Translations under genes and position numbers: made by a program
Virus record (IMG/VR): IMGVR_UViG_3300032236_000985
Coordinates: 1 to 55,398 of that record
DNA from: a virus
DNA: 55,398 bases
Direction: 5' to 3' (one strand)
Shown here: positions 24,725-34,269 of the stretch, in pieces
Layout: every line of letters begins with the position of its first letter
How positions within the stretch are numbered: position 1 is the stretch's first letter
Notes under the pieces: generated by a model
The model's input: only the letters and a program-made list of their open reading frames with translations
Told to the model about the DNA's origin: nothing
Databases searched by the model: none

Positions 24725-25094
24725 ATTAGAAGGCGAAATTAAAAAGGTAACTTATAAAAAGAATAAGATGATTGTTGAAGGTGACTTGACAGTAACTGAT
24801 ACATATCACTCATTTGATGAATTGTACGCTCACAGAATTATGCTTTTCATCGCCGTTATGAAAAATAATAAAGAACTTTCTTGGCGTTCAAGGCAACATA
24901 GTGACGGAAGTTCTTTTGATGATTGGTTTATTGCTGGAATGCGTTTACCTACTGGTGATGTCACTTATCATATTCCTGATAGATTTTGGGGTATGCTAGA
25001 TGATATTACTACTGAAGAAAAGTCTCCAGATTGGGACGGACATACCGCTGATGATGTTGTTATCAGATTGAATAATTGGGTACATACGCTATGA
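24714..25094 (+). CDS. conserved hypothetical protein in the glycan island
   Basis: About 126 residues from GTG 24714 (VKCELEGEI), overlapping the previous stop; an upstream ATG at 24639 would overlap the glycosyltransferase by 86 bp and is less likely. The middle contains FDELYAHRIMLFIAVM and RSRQHSDGSSFDDWFIAGM, then TYHIPDRFW, and near the end WDGHTADDVVIRL. This W-D-G-H-T pattern occurs in small phage and bacterial proteins of unknown function. It probably does not serve sugar synthesis directly. Confidence 0.55.
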   Translation: MKCELEGEIKKVTYKKNKMIVEGDLTVTDTYHSFDELYAHRIMLFIAVMKNNKELSWRSRQHSDGSSFDDWFIAGMRLPTGDVTYHIPDRFWGMLDDITTEEKSPDWDGHTADDVVIRLNNWVHTL

Positions 25095-25837
25095 AAATTT
25101 TATACTTCATTTTCTCTTGGAGAGGGCAATTCGATAACGCTGTATTACTAGAACAGGCTCTTCTACCTTTTGGTAATGTTGTAGTTATCAATTCAGATGA
25201 TTCATATGAACTAGATGACTGGGTTAACATTGGTAATGATTGTTACTTTTCTGATCAATTTAAGAAAGCGTTAGAAATAGCTTCTAAGGATGAATATGAC
25301 GTATTCTGTCACATTCAAGCAGATGCGTCTTGTTCTGATATTGCACCAATTATTGAATCTGCTAAGTCTTCTTTTGAAAAGTATAATTGGGGAGTTTATG
25401 CTCCTAATGTTGATGATACTTTTTATATTCCAGAAAGAACTGATGTATTACCTCTTGAGGATGGATTAAAGGTTGTTGCAACTACAGATAATACATTCTG
25501 GTTTATTCATAAGGATATGATTGATGATATGATTAATAACCTTTCTCTTATGAAAGATAATCAACTTGGTTGGGGATGGGATTTATTGATCTGTGCCTTT
25601 GCACATAAGAAGCAAAGGAAAGTTATCAGAGATTATAATTACACGATTGATCATCCTGCTTCCACAGGATATAAGAAAGAACAGGCTGAGCAAGAGATGC
25701 AAGACATGTTCGCAAAGTGTCCAAATGATATTAAAGAAATAATCTATTACATAAAGATGCAGCCTAAGTCTCTTGCTAAGTATTATGGCAAACAAGATGA
25801 TATCATCACTTATGATACTGCGAGAGGTTTATTTTGA
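25091..25837 (+). CDS. putative glycosyltransferase
   Basis: 248 residues from ATG 25091, overlapping the previous stop (ATGA). It begins ILYFIFSWRGQFDNAVLLEQAL, has HIQADASC in the place of a DxD motif, and contains a long middle region resembling GT2-like phage proteins (VYAPNVDDTFY, FWFIHKDMIDDM, GWGWDLLICAFA). Nucleotide-sugar specificity is not readable. Coupled to the fucosyltransferase-like gene that follows. Confidence 0.6.
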   Translation: MKILYFIFSWRGQFDNAVLLEQALLPFGNVVVINSDDSYELDDWVNIGNDCYFSDQFKKALEIASKDEYDVFCHIQADASCSDIAPIIESAKSSFEKYNWGVYAPNVDDTFYIPERTDVLPLEDGLKVVATTDNTFWFIHKDMIDDMINNLSLMKDNQLGWGWDLLICAFAHKKQRKVIRDYNYTIDHPASTGYKKEQAEQEMQDMFAKCPNDIKEIIYYIKMQPKSLAKYYGKQDDIITYDTARGLF

Positions 25838-26691
25838 AAATTTGTTATCTTGATTTTTGGCCTGGATTTGATATTAAGTCTAACTGGTTCAATCTAGTCT
25901 TTAGGGAATATTTCGAGAACAAAGATTTGATTTTTTCAAACGATCCAACAGACGCAGACGTTATTGTTGCGTCTAGTTTTGGAAAAGAGCGTTTCAAGTA
26001 TAATGATTTAAAGGCAATTAAAATATTCTATACTGGAGAGAACGAAAGAGCGGAATTAGATTGGGCTGATTATTCTTTGAGTTTTGATTATGATACTCAT
26101 GGAGGAAGAAATCTAAGACTTGCTCATTGGTATTTGTACGTTAATTGGTGGAATGAACCTGATTTTAAACACGCACAGATATCACTAGATCAATTCAATC
26201 GTAAATGGGATCCAGAAGAACTTTGTAATAGACAAGGATTCTGTTCTATAATGATTGGAAATCCAGTACCCAATAGATTGCATGTTGCTAATATTGTAGA
26301 TTCCAATTTTGGACCAGTACACGCGTATGGTAAAGTTTTTGGTAATTATTATGATGGCGATAAAGTTAAACTGCTTGAGAATTATAAATTCAATATTTGT
26401 TTCGAGAATTCAATCACAGAAGGATATGTAACGGAGAAGTTACTTCAAGCAAAGGTTGCTGGATGTATTCCTATCTATTATGGACATTCTTCCTTTATGA
26501 AAGATTTTAATCCTTCTTGCGTTATAAATTATACCGATTTCGAAGACGATGCCGCTTTTATGACCGAAATGTATTCTCTTCAGAATAAAGATACTTTTAT
26601 CCTAAAAGCAAAGGAACCATTATTCCATAAGATGCCTAATCTAGATTTCTTGTATGAATTCTTGGATACGATTTTTAAAGGAAAGTTATGA
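25834..26691 (+). CDS. GT10-like fucosyltransferase
   Basis: 285 residues starting at TTG 25834, coupled to the previous stop. The hallmark GT10 region is clear: FNICFENSITEGYVTEKLLQAKVAGCIPIYYG, i.e. the GDP-sugar-binding motif of alpha-1,3/4-fucosyltransferases. The N-terminal half carries IFYTGENERAELDWADYSLSFD. The donor would be GDP-fucose or a related GDP-6-deoxysugar, which the island itself can make (GMD at 31736, fucose/colitose synthase at 34269). Confidence 0.85.
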   Translation: MKICYLDFWPGFDIKSNWFNLVFREYFENKDLIFSNDPTDADVIVASSFGKERFKYNDLKAIKIFYTGENERAELDWADYSLSFDYDTHGGRNLRLAHWYLYVNWWNEPDFKHAQISLDQFNRKWDPEELCNRQGFCSIMIGNPVPNRLHVANIVDSNFGPVHAYGKVFGNYYDGDKVKLLENYKFNICFENSITEGYVTEKLLQAKVAGCIPIYYGHSSFMKDFNPSCVINYTDFEDDAAFMTEMYSLQNKDTFILKAKEPLFHKMPNLDFLYEFLDTIFKGKL

Positions 26692-27605
26692 TAAAGAATT
26701 TTTTTGAAGTAAATGATCTTATCGCTGATAAGTTACAAAGTAATGAACCGTTTTCTGTTTTGAGAATTGATAATACAGCAACATATGTTATTAATTGTTT
26801 AACAAAAGGTGAAAGACCAGTTCACCAATTCTATAATGAAAATACTATGATAGAAGGAGGCGTTATTCCTTCTAATCTGGATTATGCATTTTCAGTCGTA
26901 TATCCAAAAACCCTTGAGGTTATGAAATCTTGTGATATTCTTGGATTCGTTGACGTCTCAAATCAAACAAGAAACGATCAACCGTTTTTAAATTTGTTTC
27001 CAGATAAACCTTTATTCTTTGATGTTGAAGCTGTTGATCCAGGCGGATTGACTGGACGATCCGTTTTCGGTAAATTAGATAATCCTTGGACAAAGTATTT
27101 AAAAGGAAAGAAGGTATTAGTAATATCTTCTCATGCTAATACGATTAAAGAACAATGGAAAAAGATAGATCAGATTTGGGGAGATGAACGCGAGTTGATT
27201 GCTCCATTTGAACTTGTTGATTGTATTAAAACTCCTTTCCATCCCGCAGTTGATGATAGGCAATATCCAGATTGCCATTCTTTTGAAGACCTTATTCAGC
27301 GAACAAAGGATATCATTGATACATACGAATACGATGTACTTTTATCCGGAGTGACTACACAATCTCCCTTTTACGCAGAACATGCTAAAGAAAGAGGTAA
27401 AGTAGGTATTCAAACAGGAGGAATAGTTCAACTATTTTTCGGTATTATTGGAAAGCGTTGGGAAATTAATTACAAAGCATATTATCCAAATGGAAGTAAC
27501 ATGTTTAATGAACATTGGACATATCCTTTGAAGATAGACGAACCTCAGAAGATTAATGATATTAGACATCTTGAAACTTCATACGCATATTGGAGCGGTC
27601 AATAA
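26688..27605 (+). CDS. GT-D fold-like glycosyltransferase
   Basis: 305 residues. It opens with PFSVLRIDNTATYVI, resembling the 'FSvxRxGDGE' start of GT-D enzymes (DUF1792 type), though the acidic metal motif is changed to DNTA. The second half has KKVLVISSHANTIKEQW, YDVLLSGVTTQSPFYAEHAKERGKVGIQTGG and IIGKRW, a typical Rossmann-like second domain of this group. The changed acidic motif leaves catalytic activity uncertain. Confidence 0.52.
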   Translation: MIKNFFEVNDLIADKLQSNEPFSVLRIDNTATYVINCLTKGERPVHQFYNENTMIEGGVIPSNLDYAFSVVYPKTLEVMKSCDILGFVDVSNQTRNDQPFLNLFPDKPLFFDVEAVDPGGLTGRSVFGKLDNPWTKYLKGKKVLVISSHANTIKEQWKKIDQIWGDERELIAPFELVDCIKTPFHPAVDDRQYPDCHSFEDLIQRTKDIIDTYEYDVLLSGVTTQSPFYAEHAKERGKVGIQTGGIVQLFFGIIGKRWEINYKAYYPNGSNMFNEHWTYPLKIDEPQKINDIRHLETSYAYWSGQ

Positions 27606-28933
27606 TGGATAAATTGAATACTATTTTGGATTTGGTAGAAGAATATATTAAAGAAAAGAACGAAAATAAGGTTTGGACTGCTGGGTTAGATTATGTTAAT
27701 TATGCAGGTCCATACTTTGATCATACAGAATTCACTTCTTCTGTAGAAACGCTACTCAACGGTTGGTTGGTAATGGGAACTGACTGTTTAAAGTTTGAAT
27801 ACAAATTCCCAAAGTATTTTGGGAAAGAATATGGTATTCTAACTAATAGTGGTTCTAGTTCTAATCTGTTGATGATGGCTAGTTTAACCAGTAAAAGAGG
27901 ATATGCTCTTCAAAAAGGTACAAAAGTTTTAACTCCAATTGCTGGATTTCCGACTACGCTAAATCCTATTTTACAGATGGGATTTGAACCTGTATTTGTT
28001 GATATTGAATTAAATTCATTGAATCTTGACCTTGATAAAGTAGAAGAAGCATTAAAGGATAATACAGATATTAAAGTAATCACCTTTGCTCATGTATTGG
28101 GAAATCCTCCTGACATGATTAGGTTGATGGAAATCGTAGATAGATATAATTTGATTCTTCTTGAAGATTGTTGCGATGCGTTAGGATCAACTTATGCAGG
28201 GCAACCATTAGGAAGTTTTGGCGAAATGGCATCTTGTAGTTTCTATCCTGCACACCACATCACTATGGGTGAAGGTGGATTTGTATCTTGTAATACCAAG
28301 GACCAAGAAACCATCCTTAGAAGCTTCAGAGAGTGGGGAAGAGGTTGCTATTGCGTAGGACCGAAGGCAAATACTTTAAAGTGCGGTACTTGTAAGAATA
28401 GATTCAGTAATTGGATTCCGTCTTTACCCGATGAAATCTTTGATCACAAATATGTGTATGATGAGATTGGTTATAATTTAAAGCCAATTGAATTACAGGG
28501 TTCTATGGGACTTCGACAGTTAGAAAAACTGGACAAGATTAAAGAATTACGAGTTCGTAATTATAACTTGTTGTTTGATATCTATAGTAAATATGAAGAA
28601 TATTTCCATTTACCAAGAGCAACAAATTTAAGTAGTCCTAGTTGGTTTGCGTTTCCTTTGACTGTTAAGAAAGATGCTCCGTTCAGTAGAAATGAATTTG
28701 TAAATTTCTTAGAAGACGCGAAGATCCAGACAAGACCTTATTTTGCCGGAAACATTATGTTACAACCCGCGTATTCTCATATAATGGATAAAGAAACCGC
28801 TGTAAGGGATTATCCTAACGCAACATTTACCACAACCAATACTTTTTTCCACGGAACCAGTCCAGTTATTACTCCTGAACAGATTTCGTATATCGGTTAT
28901 ATTGTAGATACGTTTATTTCAAAATATGAATGA
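27605..28933 (+). CDS. RfbH-like sugar 3-dehydratase (PLP/PMP, lysine-less DegT family)
   Basis: 442 residues from ATG 27605, which shares its A with the previous stop (TAATG). DegT/DnrJ/EryC1 fold, but the active-site block reads SFYPAHHITMGEGG with His (H217/H218) where aminotransferases have the PLP lysine. This is the signature of E1/RfbH dehydratases that remove the C3 hydroxyl of CDP-4-keto-6-deoxyglucose. Cysteines GCYC and CGTC (around 254-275) fit the iron-sulfur cluster site of RfbH, and FDHKYVYDEIGYNLKPIELQGS is conserved. It produces a 3,6-dideoxy-4-keto sugar, a plausible acceptor for the split transketolase that follows. Confidence 0.78.
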   Translation: MDKLNTILDLVEEYIKEKNENKVWTAGLDYVNYAGPYFDHTEFTSSVETLLNGWLVMGTDCLKFEYKFPKYFGKEYGILTNSGSSSNLLMMASLTSKRGYALQKGTKVLTPIAGFPTTLNPILQMGFEPVFVDIELNSLNLDLDKVEEALKDNTDIKVITFAHVLGNPPDMIRLMEIVDRYNLILLEDCCDALGSTYAGQPLGSFGEMASCSFYPAHHITMGEGGFVSCNTKDQETILRSFREWGRGCYCVGPKANTLKCGTCKNRFSNWIPSLPDEIFDHKYVYDEIGYNLKPIELQGSMGLRQLEKLDKIKELRVRNYNLLFDIYSKYEEYFHLPRATNLSSPSWFAFPLTVKKDAPFSRNEFVNFLEDAKIQTRPYFAGNIMLQPAYSHIMDKETAVRDYPNATFTTTNTFFHGTSPVITPEQISYIGYIVDTFISKYE

Positions 28934-29534
28934 ATTAGAAAGAAAAATTATTGATATTAGTTATAAGCATAAGATTGGACATTTAAGTTCCAATCTTACT
29001 GCTGTAAATATCATAGATGATATTTATGAAACTAAGAAGGTAGACGAACCTTTTGTATTAAGTTCCGGTCACGCTGGATTAGCGTTATATACTGTACTAG
29101 AAAAACATGAAGGAAGAGATGCTGAATATCTGTTTAATACATATGGCGTACATCCCCATAGAAGTATAGAAGACGGATTGTATTGTTCCACCGGAAGTCT
29201 AGGAATGGGATTAACCGTTGCTGTTGGTTATGCATTAGCAGATAGATCAAGAAACGTGTATTGTCTTATTTCTGACGGAGAAGCTGCAGAAGGATCAATT
29301 TGGGAAGCATTAAGATTCATTTATGAACAGAAATTAACCAATCTAAAAGTTTATGTTAACGTCAATGGCGTATGCGCATGCGACTATATTGATTCAATAT
29401 ATTTGGTTGATAGGCTGAAATCATTCCTACCTTCTATCAACATTTGTTATACTGAAATACCCAATTGGGATTTTGCTAAAGGAATTTTAACTCATTATTA
29501 TATTTTGAAAGATGAGGATATGGAAAAGTTATGA
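28926..29534 (+). CDS. transketolase-like thiamine diphosphate-binding subunit (N-terminal half)
   Basis: 202 residues, about three quarters of a usual transketolase N-terminal domain. It shows GHLSSNLTAVNIIDDIYE, LSSGHAGLALYTVLEKHEG, STGSLGMGLTVAVGYALA and the TPP/Mg motif SDGEAAEGSIWEAL...NVNG. The usual Lys of LSKGH is Ser. It is overlapped by 4 bp with the pyrimidine-domain gene, together rebuilding a minimal transketolase. Split transketolases in sugar clusters add a two-carbon unit to a keto sugar to make branched sugars (established for related clusters; inferred here). Confidence 0.78.
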   Translation: MNELERKIIDISYKHKIGHLSSNLTAVNIIDDIYETKKVDEPFVLSSGHAGLALYTVLEKHEGRDAEYLFNTYGVHPHRSIEDGLYCSTGSLGMGLTVAVGYALADRSRNVYCLISDGEAAEGSIWEALRFIYEQKLTNLKVYVNVNGVCACDYIDSIYLVDRLKSFLPSINICYTEIPNWDFAKGILTHYYILKDEDMEKL

Positions 29535-30010
29535 GGAAATTATTTGGGGAATTACTCGCTGACTATATGAAAAAAGACCAGAAAATCTGGACGTTAACAG
29601 GCGATCTTGGGTTTGGTATACTTAATAAAATCAAAGAAGATTTTCCAGATAGATACTATAACGTTGGAGCAGCAGAACAATTAATGGTTGGTACAGCTGT
29701 GGGACTTACGCATAACAAAATAATTCCTATTTGTTATAGTATAACTCCTTTTGTTATATTTCGGCCATATGAGTTTCTTAGAAACTATCTTGACCACGAA
29801 CTTGCTCCTGTTAAACTTGTAGGAACTGGAAGGGATTATGATTACGGCGATCTTGGATTTAGTCATTGGGCTATTGATGATGAATGCGCTTTGAAACCTT
29901 TCAGTAATATTCAAATATATAAGCCAAATAGCGATAATGAATTGATTGGTATTTTTGAAGAATTCCTATACAACGATAAACCATCATATTTGAATATTAA
30001 ACGATCATGA
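29531..30010 (+). CDS. transketolase-like pyrimidine-binding subunit (no C-terminal domain)
   Basis: 159 residues. The pattern IWTLTGDLGFG...YYNVGAAEQLMVGTAVGLTHNKIIPICYSITPFVIFRPYE contains the catalytic Glu that activates thiamine (GAAEQ), then GRDYDYGDLGFSHWAIDDECALKPF. It ends right after this domain, so the third (C-terminal) transketolase domain is absent. It overlaps the preceding TPP-binding subunit gene by 4 bp and the next SDR gene by 4 bp, showing a tightly coupled mini-transketolase in the sugar pathway. Confidence 0.78.
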   Translation: MRKLFGELLADYMKKDQKIWTLTGDLGFGILNKIKEDFPDRYYNVGAAEQLMVGTAVGLTHNKIIPICYSITPFVIFRPYEFLRNYLDHELAPVKLVGTGRDYDYGDLGFSHWAIDDECALKPFSNIQIYKPNSDNELIGIFEEFLYNDKPSYLNIKRS

Positions 30011-30786
30011 AAACATTATTACTTGGTGCAAATGGCTTTATTGGAAAATATCTTACTGATAATATGGATGTTATTCCTATTTCGAGAAAAGATTGTGATC
30101 TAACTGATAGAAATTCAGTAGTTACTTTGATTAAGTCCCATAGCCCAGATTTAGTCATTAATTGCGCTTCAAATCTGAATACTGATATTGAGCCTTTTAA
30201 TTATAGGTATTTTTTTGAAAATCTTAATATCTTTTATAACATCAACGCCGCAAAAGAATATTTCGATAAGTTCATTAATTTTGGATCTGGCGCGGAATTC
30301 GATAGAAGTAATAGTATTGATAATGTGGAAGAAGAATCAATTAAAAAAATTAAACCATTTGATCATTACGGTTTAAGTAAGAATCATATAGCAAATGCTT
30401 GTTTATCGATTCCTAATTTCTACACATTGAGATTGTTTGGTTGTTTCCACGAATCCGAAAAATCAAGCAGATTATTCAAGCGATTAATGACCGAAAAAGA
30501 AATTACAATACAAGATCGATATTTCGATTATTTCTGGCTTGGTGATTTACCTAAAGTAATTGACTATGTTGTAAAAGACGGTACAATAAAAGATATGAAT
30601 TTAGTATACAAGAACAAATATCTAATTAGCGAATTAGTATCTAAATTTATAGAGTCCCATGAATTAGATATTAATGTTACATATATTAAGAATAATAAAA
30701 ATTATACTGGTAATGCGGATAAGTTACTTGATCAAAATTTGGAGCTGTCTGGCATACGATATGGAATGGAGAATTATATAAAATGA
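30007..30786 (+). CDS. extended SDR sugar reductase/epimerase (RmlD-like)
   Basis: 259 residues. NAD(P)-binding GANGFIGKYL (8-17), CDLTDRNSV, DLVINCASNLNTD, and YGLSK with the catalytic Tyr/Lys pair. A reductase of this type would reduce the 4-keto group or the side-chain ketone left by the transketolase to give the final branched or deoxy sugar. The middle is shorter than in RmlD (299) and the substrate is not predictable. Confidence 0.75.
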   Translation: MKTLLLGANGFIGKYLTDNMDVIPISRKDCDLTDRNSVVTLIKSHSPDLVINCASNLNTDIEPFNYRYFFENLNIFYNINAAKEYFDKFINFGSGAEFDRSNSIDNVEEESIKKIKPFDHYGLSKNHIANACLSIPNFYTLRLFGCFHESEKSSRLFKRLMTEKEITIQDRYFDYFWLGDLPKVIDYVVKDGTIKDMNLVYKNKYLISELVSKFIESHELDINVTYIKNNKNYTGNADKLLDQNLELSGIRYGMENYIK

Positions 30787-31724
30787 AAATTGTTTATGTA
30801 ACTGGTTGTCTTGGATTTATTGGATCATACGTTACTTTAGCGTGTCTAAAGAAAGGTTGGTATGTTATTGGCGTTGATAAAATGACATATGCAGCTAGTC
30901 CCGAATTAATTGAAAAACTTTCTTGGTATCCAAGATTTAAGTTTATAAAATCTGATATTAATGATTTGGATTATTTGTATGATTGTGATTATATCATAAA
31001 TACCGCAGCAGAAACTCATGTCGATAATTCAATTGTTAGTTCTGAAGAATTCCTTCATAGCAATGTTAATGGCGTTCATCATCTTCTTGAACTGATTAAA
31101 CAAAAACATAAGTTCAAAATGCCTACATTTATTCATTTCAGTACAGATGAAGTGTATGGTGATATCGTTGATGGGGCGCATAAAGAGACTGATCTTCTGA
31201 AACCGTCTAATCCTTATTCTGCTACAAAAGCATCTGCTGACATGCTTGTGACTGCTTGGGGAAGAACTTTTAACGTACCTTATATTATTGTAAGGCCATC
31301 TAATAATTACGGTATCCGTCAGCATCCAGAAAAACTAATTCCGAAAGCGTGTAAGTATTTAAGTTTAGGGAGAGAGATTCCTGTACATGAGTATGGAAAA
31401 CCAGTTAGAACTTGGTTACACGCTTCTGATACTGCATCAGCTGTTATTCATATTATAGAATCTGGTGTAGTAAACGAGATATATAATATCGGCGGCAATT
31501 ATGAAGATAAAAACATTAATGTTCTTGAAAAGTTGATTTACAACTATAATGGCGATACAGATATAACCCAGTATGTCGATTTTAAATACAGCAGACCGGG
31601 ACAAGACGTAAGATATTCTATTGATGATTCTAAACTGAAAGCACTTGGTTGGGAACCAAAAGCAGATTTCGATACTGAATTAAAAAATATTGTTGAATAT
31701 TATATTAAAAATTTTATTTGGTAA
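30783..31724 (+). CDS. nucleotide-sugar 4,6-dehydratase (RmlB-like)
   Basis: 313 residues of extended SDR fold: [12 protein letters not shown] (8-19), [36 protein letters not shown] with catalytic Tyr/Lys, [14 protein letters not shown] and [16 protein letters not shown] and the NNYG-PEKLIP motif are typical of dTDP-glucose 4,6-dehydratase; CDP-glucose dehydratase is the alternative, and would fit the RfbH-like enzyme upstream. It makes a 4-keto-6-deoxy sugar. No matching nucleotidyltransferase (RmlA/RfbF) is encoded in the window, so the activated glucose must come from the host or another locus. Confidence 0.82.
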   Translation: MKIVYVTGCLGFIGSYVTLACLKKGWYVIGVDKMTYAASPELIEKLSWYPRFKFIKSDINDLDYLYDCDYIINTAAETHVDNSIVSSEEFLHSNVNGVHHLLELIKQKHKFKMPTFIHFSTDEVYGDIVDGAHKETDLLKPSNPYSATKASADMLVTAWGRTFNVPYIIVRPSNNYGIRQHPEKLIPKACKYLSLGREIPVHEYGKPVRTWLHASDTASAVIHIIESGVVNEIYNIGGNYEDKNINVLEKLIYNYNGDTDITQYVDFKYSRPGQDVRYSIDDSKLKALGWEPKADFDTELKNIVEYYIKNFIW

Positions 31725-31735
31725 AGGTGAATATA

Positions 31736-32752
31736 ATGAAAAAAGCATTGATCTTTGGCGTAACAGGCCAAGACGGTTCGTATCTAGCAGAACTTCTTCT
31801 TGATAAGGGTTATGAGGTACATGGGGTAAAGCGTAGAAGTTCTTCATATAATACTTCAAGAGTTGATCATATCTTTAGTGATGCTAATTTTAAACTCCAC
31901 TATGGTGATGTTACTGATTCGTTGAACGTAACTTCTCTTATTCAAGAAATTAAGCCAGATGAAATTTATAATTTAGCTGCTCAATCCCATGTTAAAGTTT
32001 CTTTTGAAATTCCAGAATATACAGGGAATGTTGATGCTCTAGGTACTCTTCGTATTCTAGAATCCATTCGTCTTCTTGGTATGGAAGATAAAGTAAAGTT
32101 TTATCAAGCATCTACTTCTGAACTTTATGGATTGGTTCAAGAAATTCCACAATCAGAAACAACTCCTTTCTATCCTAGAAGTCCTTATGGTGTTGCTAAA
32201 CTCTATGGTTTCTGGATTCTTAAAAATTACAGAGAAGCGTATAACATATTTGCTTGTAATGGTATTTTATTTAATCACGAGAGTCCCCGTAGAGGCGAAA
32301 CATTTGTTACCCAAAAGATTGTAATGGGGTTATATGATATTCACAAGAATAAGTCTGATTGTTTATATCTGGGTAACTTGAATTCCTTACGTGATTGGGG
32401 ACATGCTAGAGATTACGTTGAGGCGATGTATTTGATGCTGCAACAGGATAAGGCAGATGATTATGTTATCGCAACTGGCGTACAATACTCTGTAAAACAA
32501 TTTGTCGAAGCTTGTTCTCCTTATTTCGGTATTCGTATTACTTGGCAAGGCGAAGGATTGGATGAAGTTGGTATTGATTCTCTAACTGGAAAAGTCGTAG
32601 TAAGAGTAGATCCAAAGTATTTTAGGCCAACTGAAGTTGAAACTCTTCTTGGCGATCCTACTAAAGCAAAAACAGTTCTTGGTTGGAAACCTAGTTATTC
32701 GTTTGAAGCATTAGTTGATGATATGTGTTCTTCTATTTTACGTAAAAAATAA
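31736..32752 (+). CDS. gmd: GDP-mannose 4,6-dehydratase
   Basis: 338 residues from ATG 31736, with AAAGGTG upstream; a TTG at 31718 is less likely. It has [15 protein letters not shown] (8-22), [49 protein letters not shown] with catalytic Tyr/Lys and [17 protein letters not shown]. These are all diagnostic of GMD. It converts GDP-mannose to GDP-4-keto-6-deoxymannose, the shared precursor of GDP-fucose and GDP-colitose; enzymes for both branches follow (34269 and 35204). Confidence 0.94.
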   Translation: MKKALIFGVTGQDGSYLAELLLDKGYEVHGVKRRSSSYNTSRVDHIFSDANFKLHYGDVTDSLNVTSLIQEIKPDEIYNLAAQSHVKVSFEIPEYTGNVDALGTLRILESIRLLGMEDKVKFYQASTSELYGLVQEIPQSETTPFYPRSPYGVAKLYGFWILKNYREAYNIFACNGILFNHESPRRGETFVTQKIVMGLYDIHKNKSDCLYLGNLNSLRDWGHARDYVEAMYLMLQQDKADDYVIATGVQYSVKQFVEACSPYFGIRITWQGEGLDEVGIDSLTGKVVVRVDPKYFRPTEVETLLGDPTKAKTVLGWKPSYSFEALVDDMCSSILRKK

Positions 32753-32753
32753 T

Positions 32754-33455
32754 ATGAATAAGATAATTTCTATGAGTGTATGGGGAAACGACCCCAGATA
32801 TATTGTTGGAGCAAAACGACAAATTGAACTTGCTAAAAAGTATTATCCTGATTGGAAGGTTAGGATTTACACAGATAACATTCTCAATTTTGAAGATCAA
32901 ACGGGAATTGAACTTCATTTAGTCGTTAATGGTATGTATGGAATGTTTTGGCGTTTCTTACCTATGTTCGAAGACCCAAGAAGTATTGTCATGGTAAGAG
33001 ATTCAGATAGCAGAATTACCATCAGAGAAGCAAGAGCAATTGAAGAATGGCTGGCTTCTGATAAGAACTTCCACGTATTCAGGGATCATGACGCGCATTT
33101 TGAATTTCCAATTATCGGATGCGCTTTTGCATACAAAGGTTGTTTTGGTACTAATCTTGAAGATTTTATGATCAAATACGCGACTGATAATAAATTCTAT
33201 CTAAGTGATCAATTCTTTTTACGAGACCATATCTACCCACTAGTCAAGAATAGTATGATGGTTCATTCTATGAATGATGATGGATGGTTTAAAGATACGA
33301 GAGAAAAATTAGTAAACAAATATTCATTCTGCGGTAATGGGTATGATGAAAATGATATGCCTCTTTACGCTGACTCATTAAAAGCGATGGAAGGATTTGA
33401 TCCTAAATGGGTTGCTGATGAATATAAATTTGATGAAGGTGTTTTAGATGAGTAA
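32754..33455 (+). CDS. putative glycosyltransferase (GT8-like phage type)
   Basis: 233 residues from ATG 32754. The pattern SVWGNDPRYIVGAKRQIELAKKYYPDWKVRIYTD, MYGMFWRFLPMFEDP, then VRDSDSRITIREARAIEEWL contains a DSD acidic motif and a helix that in related phage and bacterial proteins positions nucleotide sugars. The region HVFRDHDAHFEFPIIGCAFAYKG follows the same family. The donor is unknown. Confidence 0.65.
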   Translation: MNKIISMSVWGNDPRYIVGAKRQIELAKKYYPDWKVRIYTDNILNFEDQTGIELHLVVNGMYGMFWRFLPMFEDPRSIVMVRDSDSRITIREARAIEEWLASDKNFHVFRDHDAHFEFPIIGCAFAYKGCFGTNLEDFMIKYATDNKFYLSDQFFLRDHIYPLVKNSMMVHSMNDDGWFKDTREKLVNKYSFCGNGYDENDMPLYADSLKAMEGFDPKWVADEYKFDEGVLDE

Positions 33456-34269
33456 ATCGTATTATATCCTTCCTACGCATAATAAAGAAGAATTGATTGA
33501 GAAGGTTCTTTATGGCATCTTAGATTCACACTCTAAAGAATCGTGTCCTCCAACAATAATCTGTATTTTGGATGGTTGTTTGGATAAGACAGAAGATAAA
33601 GTATATGACATTAAAGATAAATGTAAATTCCCAGAATTTTTTCATATCTTAAAAGCAAATGACGTTCATGAAATAGAATGTTTGAATATGGGATTAACCT
33701 ATATTCAGCATTATCTTTCTCCAAATGCTAATGATCTTGTATTCATGGTTCAGGATGACGTTATCTTAGACGAACCAGATATTGACAAGAAGTTTGAGGA
33801 ATTATTTAATTCTAGAGATGACTTAGGTTATGTTTCTATGAGACTTGGTGTTTCTGTATACCAACATAACGACGAATTGAAAGAAGAAAATTACATCGAA
33901 TCTGAGTTTGGACATTGGAACCAATTAGGATGGAATTTCCATAGAGTCGTTAAACATGGAGAATTCGTAGAATCTGAAATTGCTATTAGAAGTCCAACTT
34001 GTACTCAATGGAAACGTTATCACGAATATGGATTCTTTGATATTGCTTTAGCTCCTTGTGGATATGATTGTCATGACTTCAGCATAAGAATGAACGAAGC
34101 TGGACTTGTCAACGGAGTATATGGAATGAAATTCCGAAGCGATGTTGATTGGGGAAGTATGAGACAAAATAAACCAACTGAATACACAGAACAAAAAGTT
34201 GGTTATATATATGAAAGAAATAGAAAATATGTTGTTGAAAAACATCGTGAGTATTTTGGAGTTAAATAA
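33448..34269 (+). CDS. family 2-type glycosyltransferase
   Basis: 273 residues. It begins YYILPTHNKEELIEKVLYGILDS, with CILDGCLDKT as the nucleotide-binding turn and FMVQDDVIL as the DxD-like motif. The late part, IAPCGYDCHDFSIRMNEAGL in outline, matches the GT2 C-terminal acidic helix. It overlaps both neighbours, in frame with a coupled glycan operon. Confidence 0.72.
   Translation: MSKSYYILPTHNKEELIEKVLYGILDSHSKESCPPTIICILDGCLDKTEDKVYDIKDKCKFPEFFHILKANDVHEIECLNMGLTYIQHYLSPNANDLVFMVQDDVILDEPDIDKKFEELFNSRDDLGYVSMRLGVSVYQHNDELKEENYIESEFGHWNQLGWNFHRVVKHGEFVESEIAIRSPTCTQWKRYHEYGFFDIALAPCGYDCHDFSIRMNEAGLVNGVYGMKFRSDVDWGSMRQNKPTEYTEQKVGYIYERNRKYVVEKHREYFGVK

Noticed and set aside
28926-30010. 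The two transketolase ORFs as a single gene broken by a frameshift
   Set aside because: The split falls exactly between the TPP-binding and pyrimidine-binding domains, each ORF has its own start with an ATGA overlap like other genes of the island, and both carry intact key residues. Split transketolases are known.
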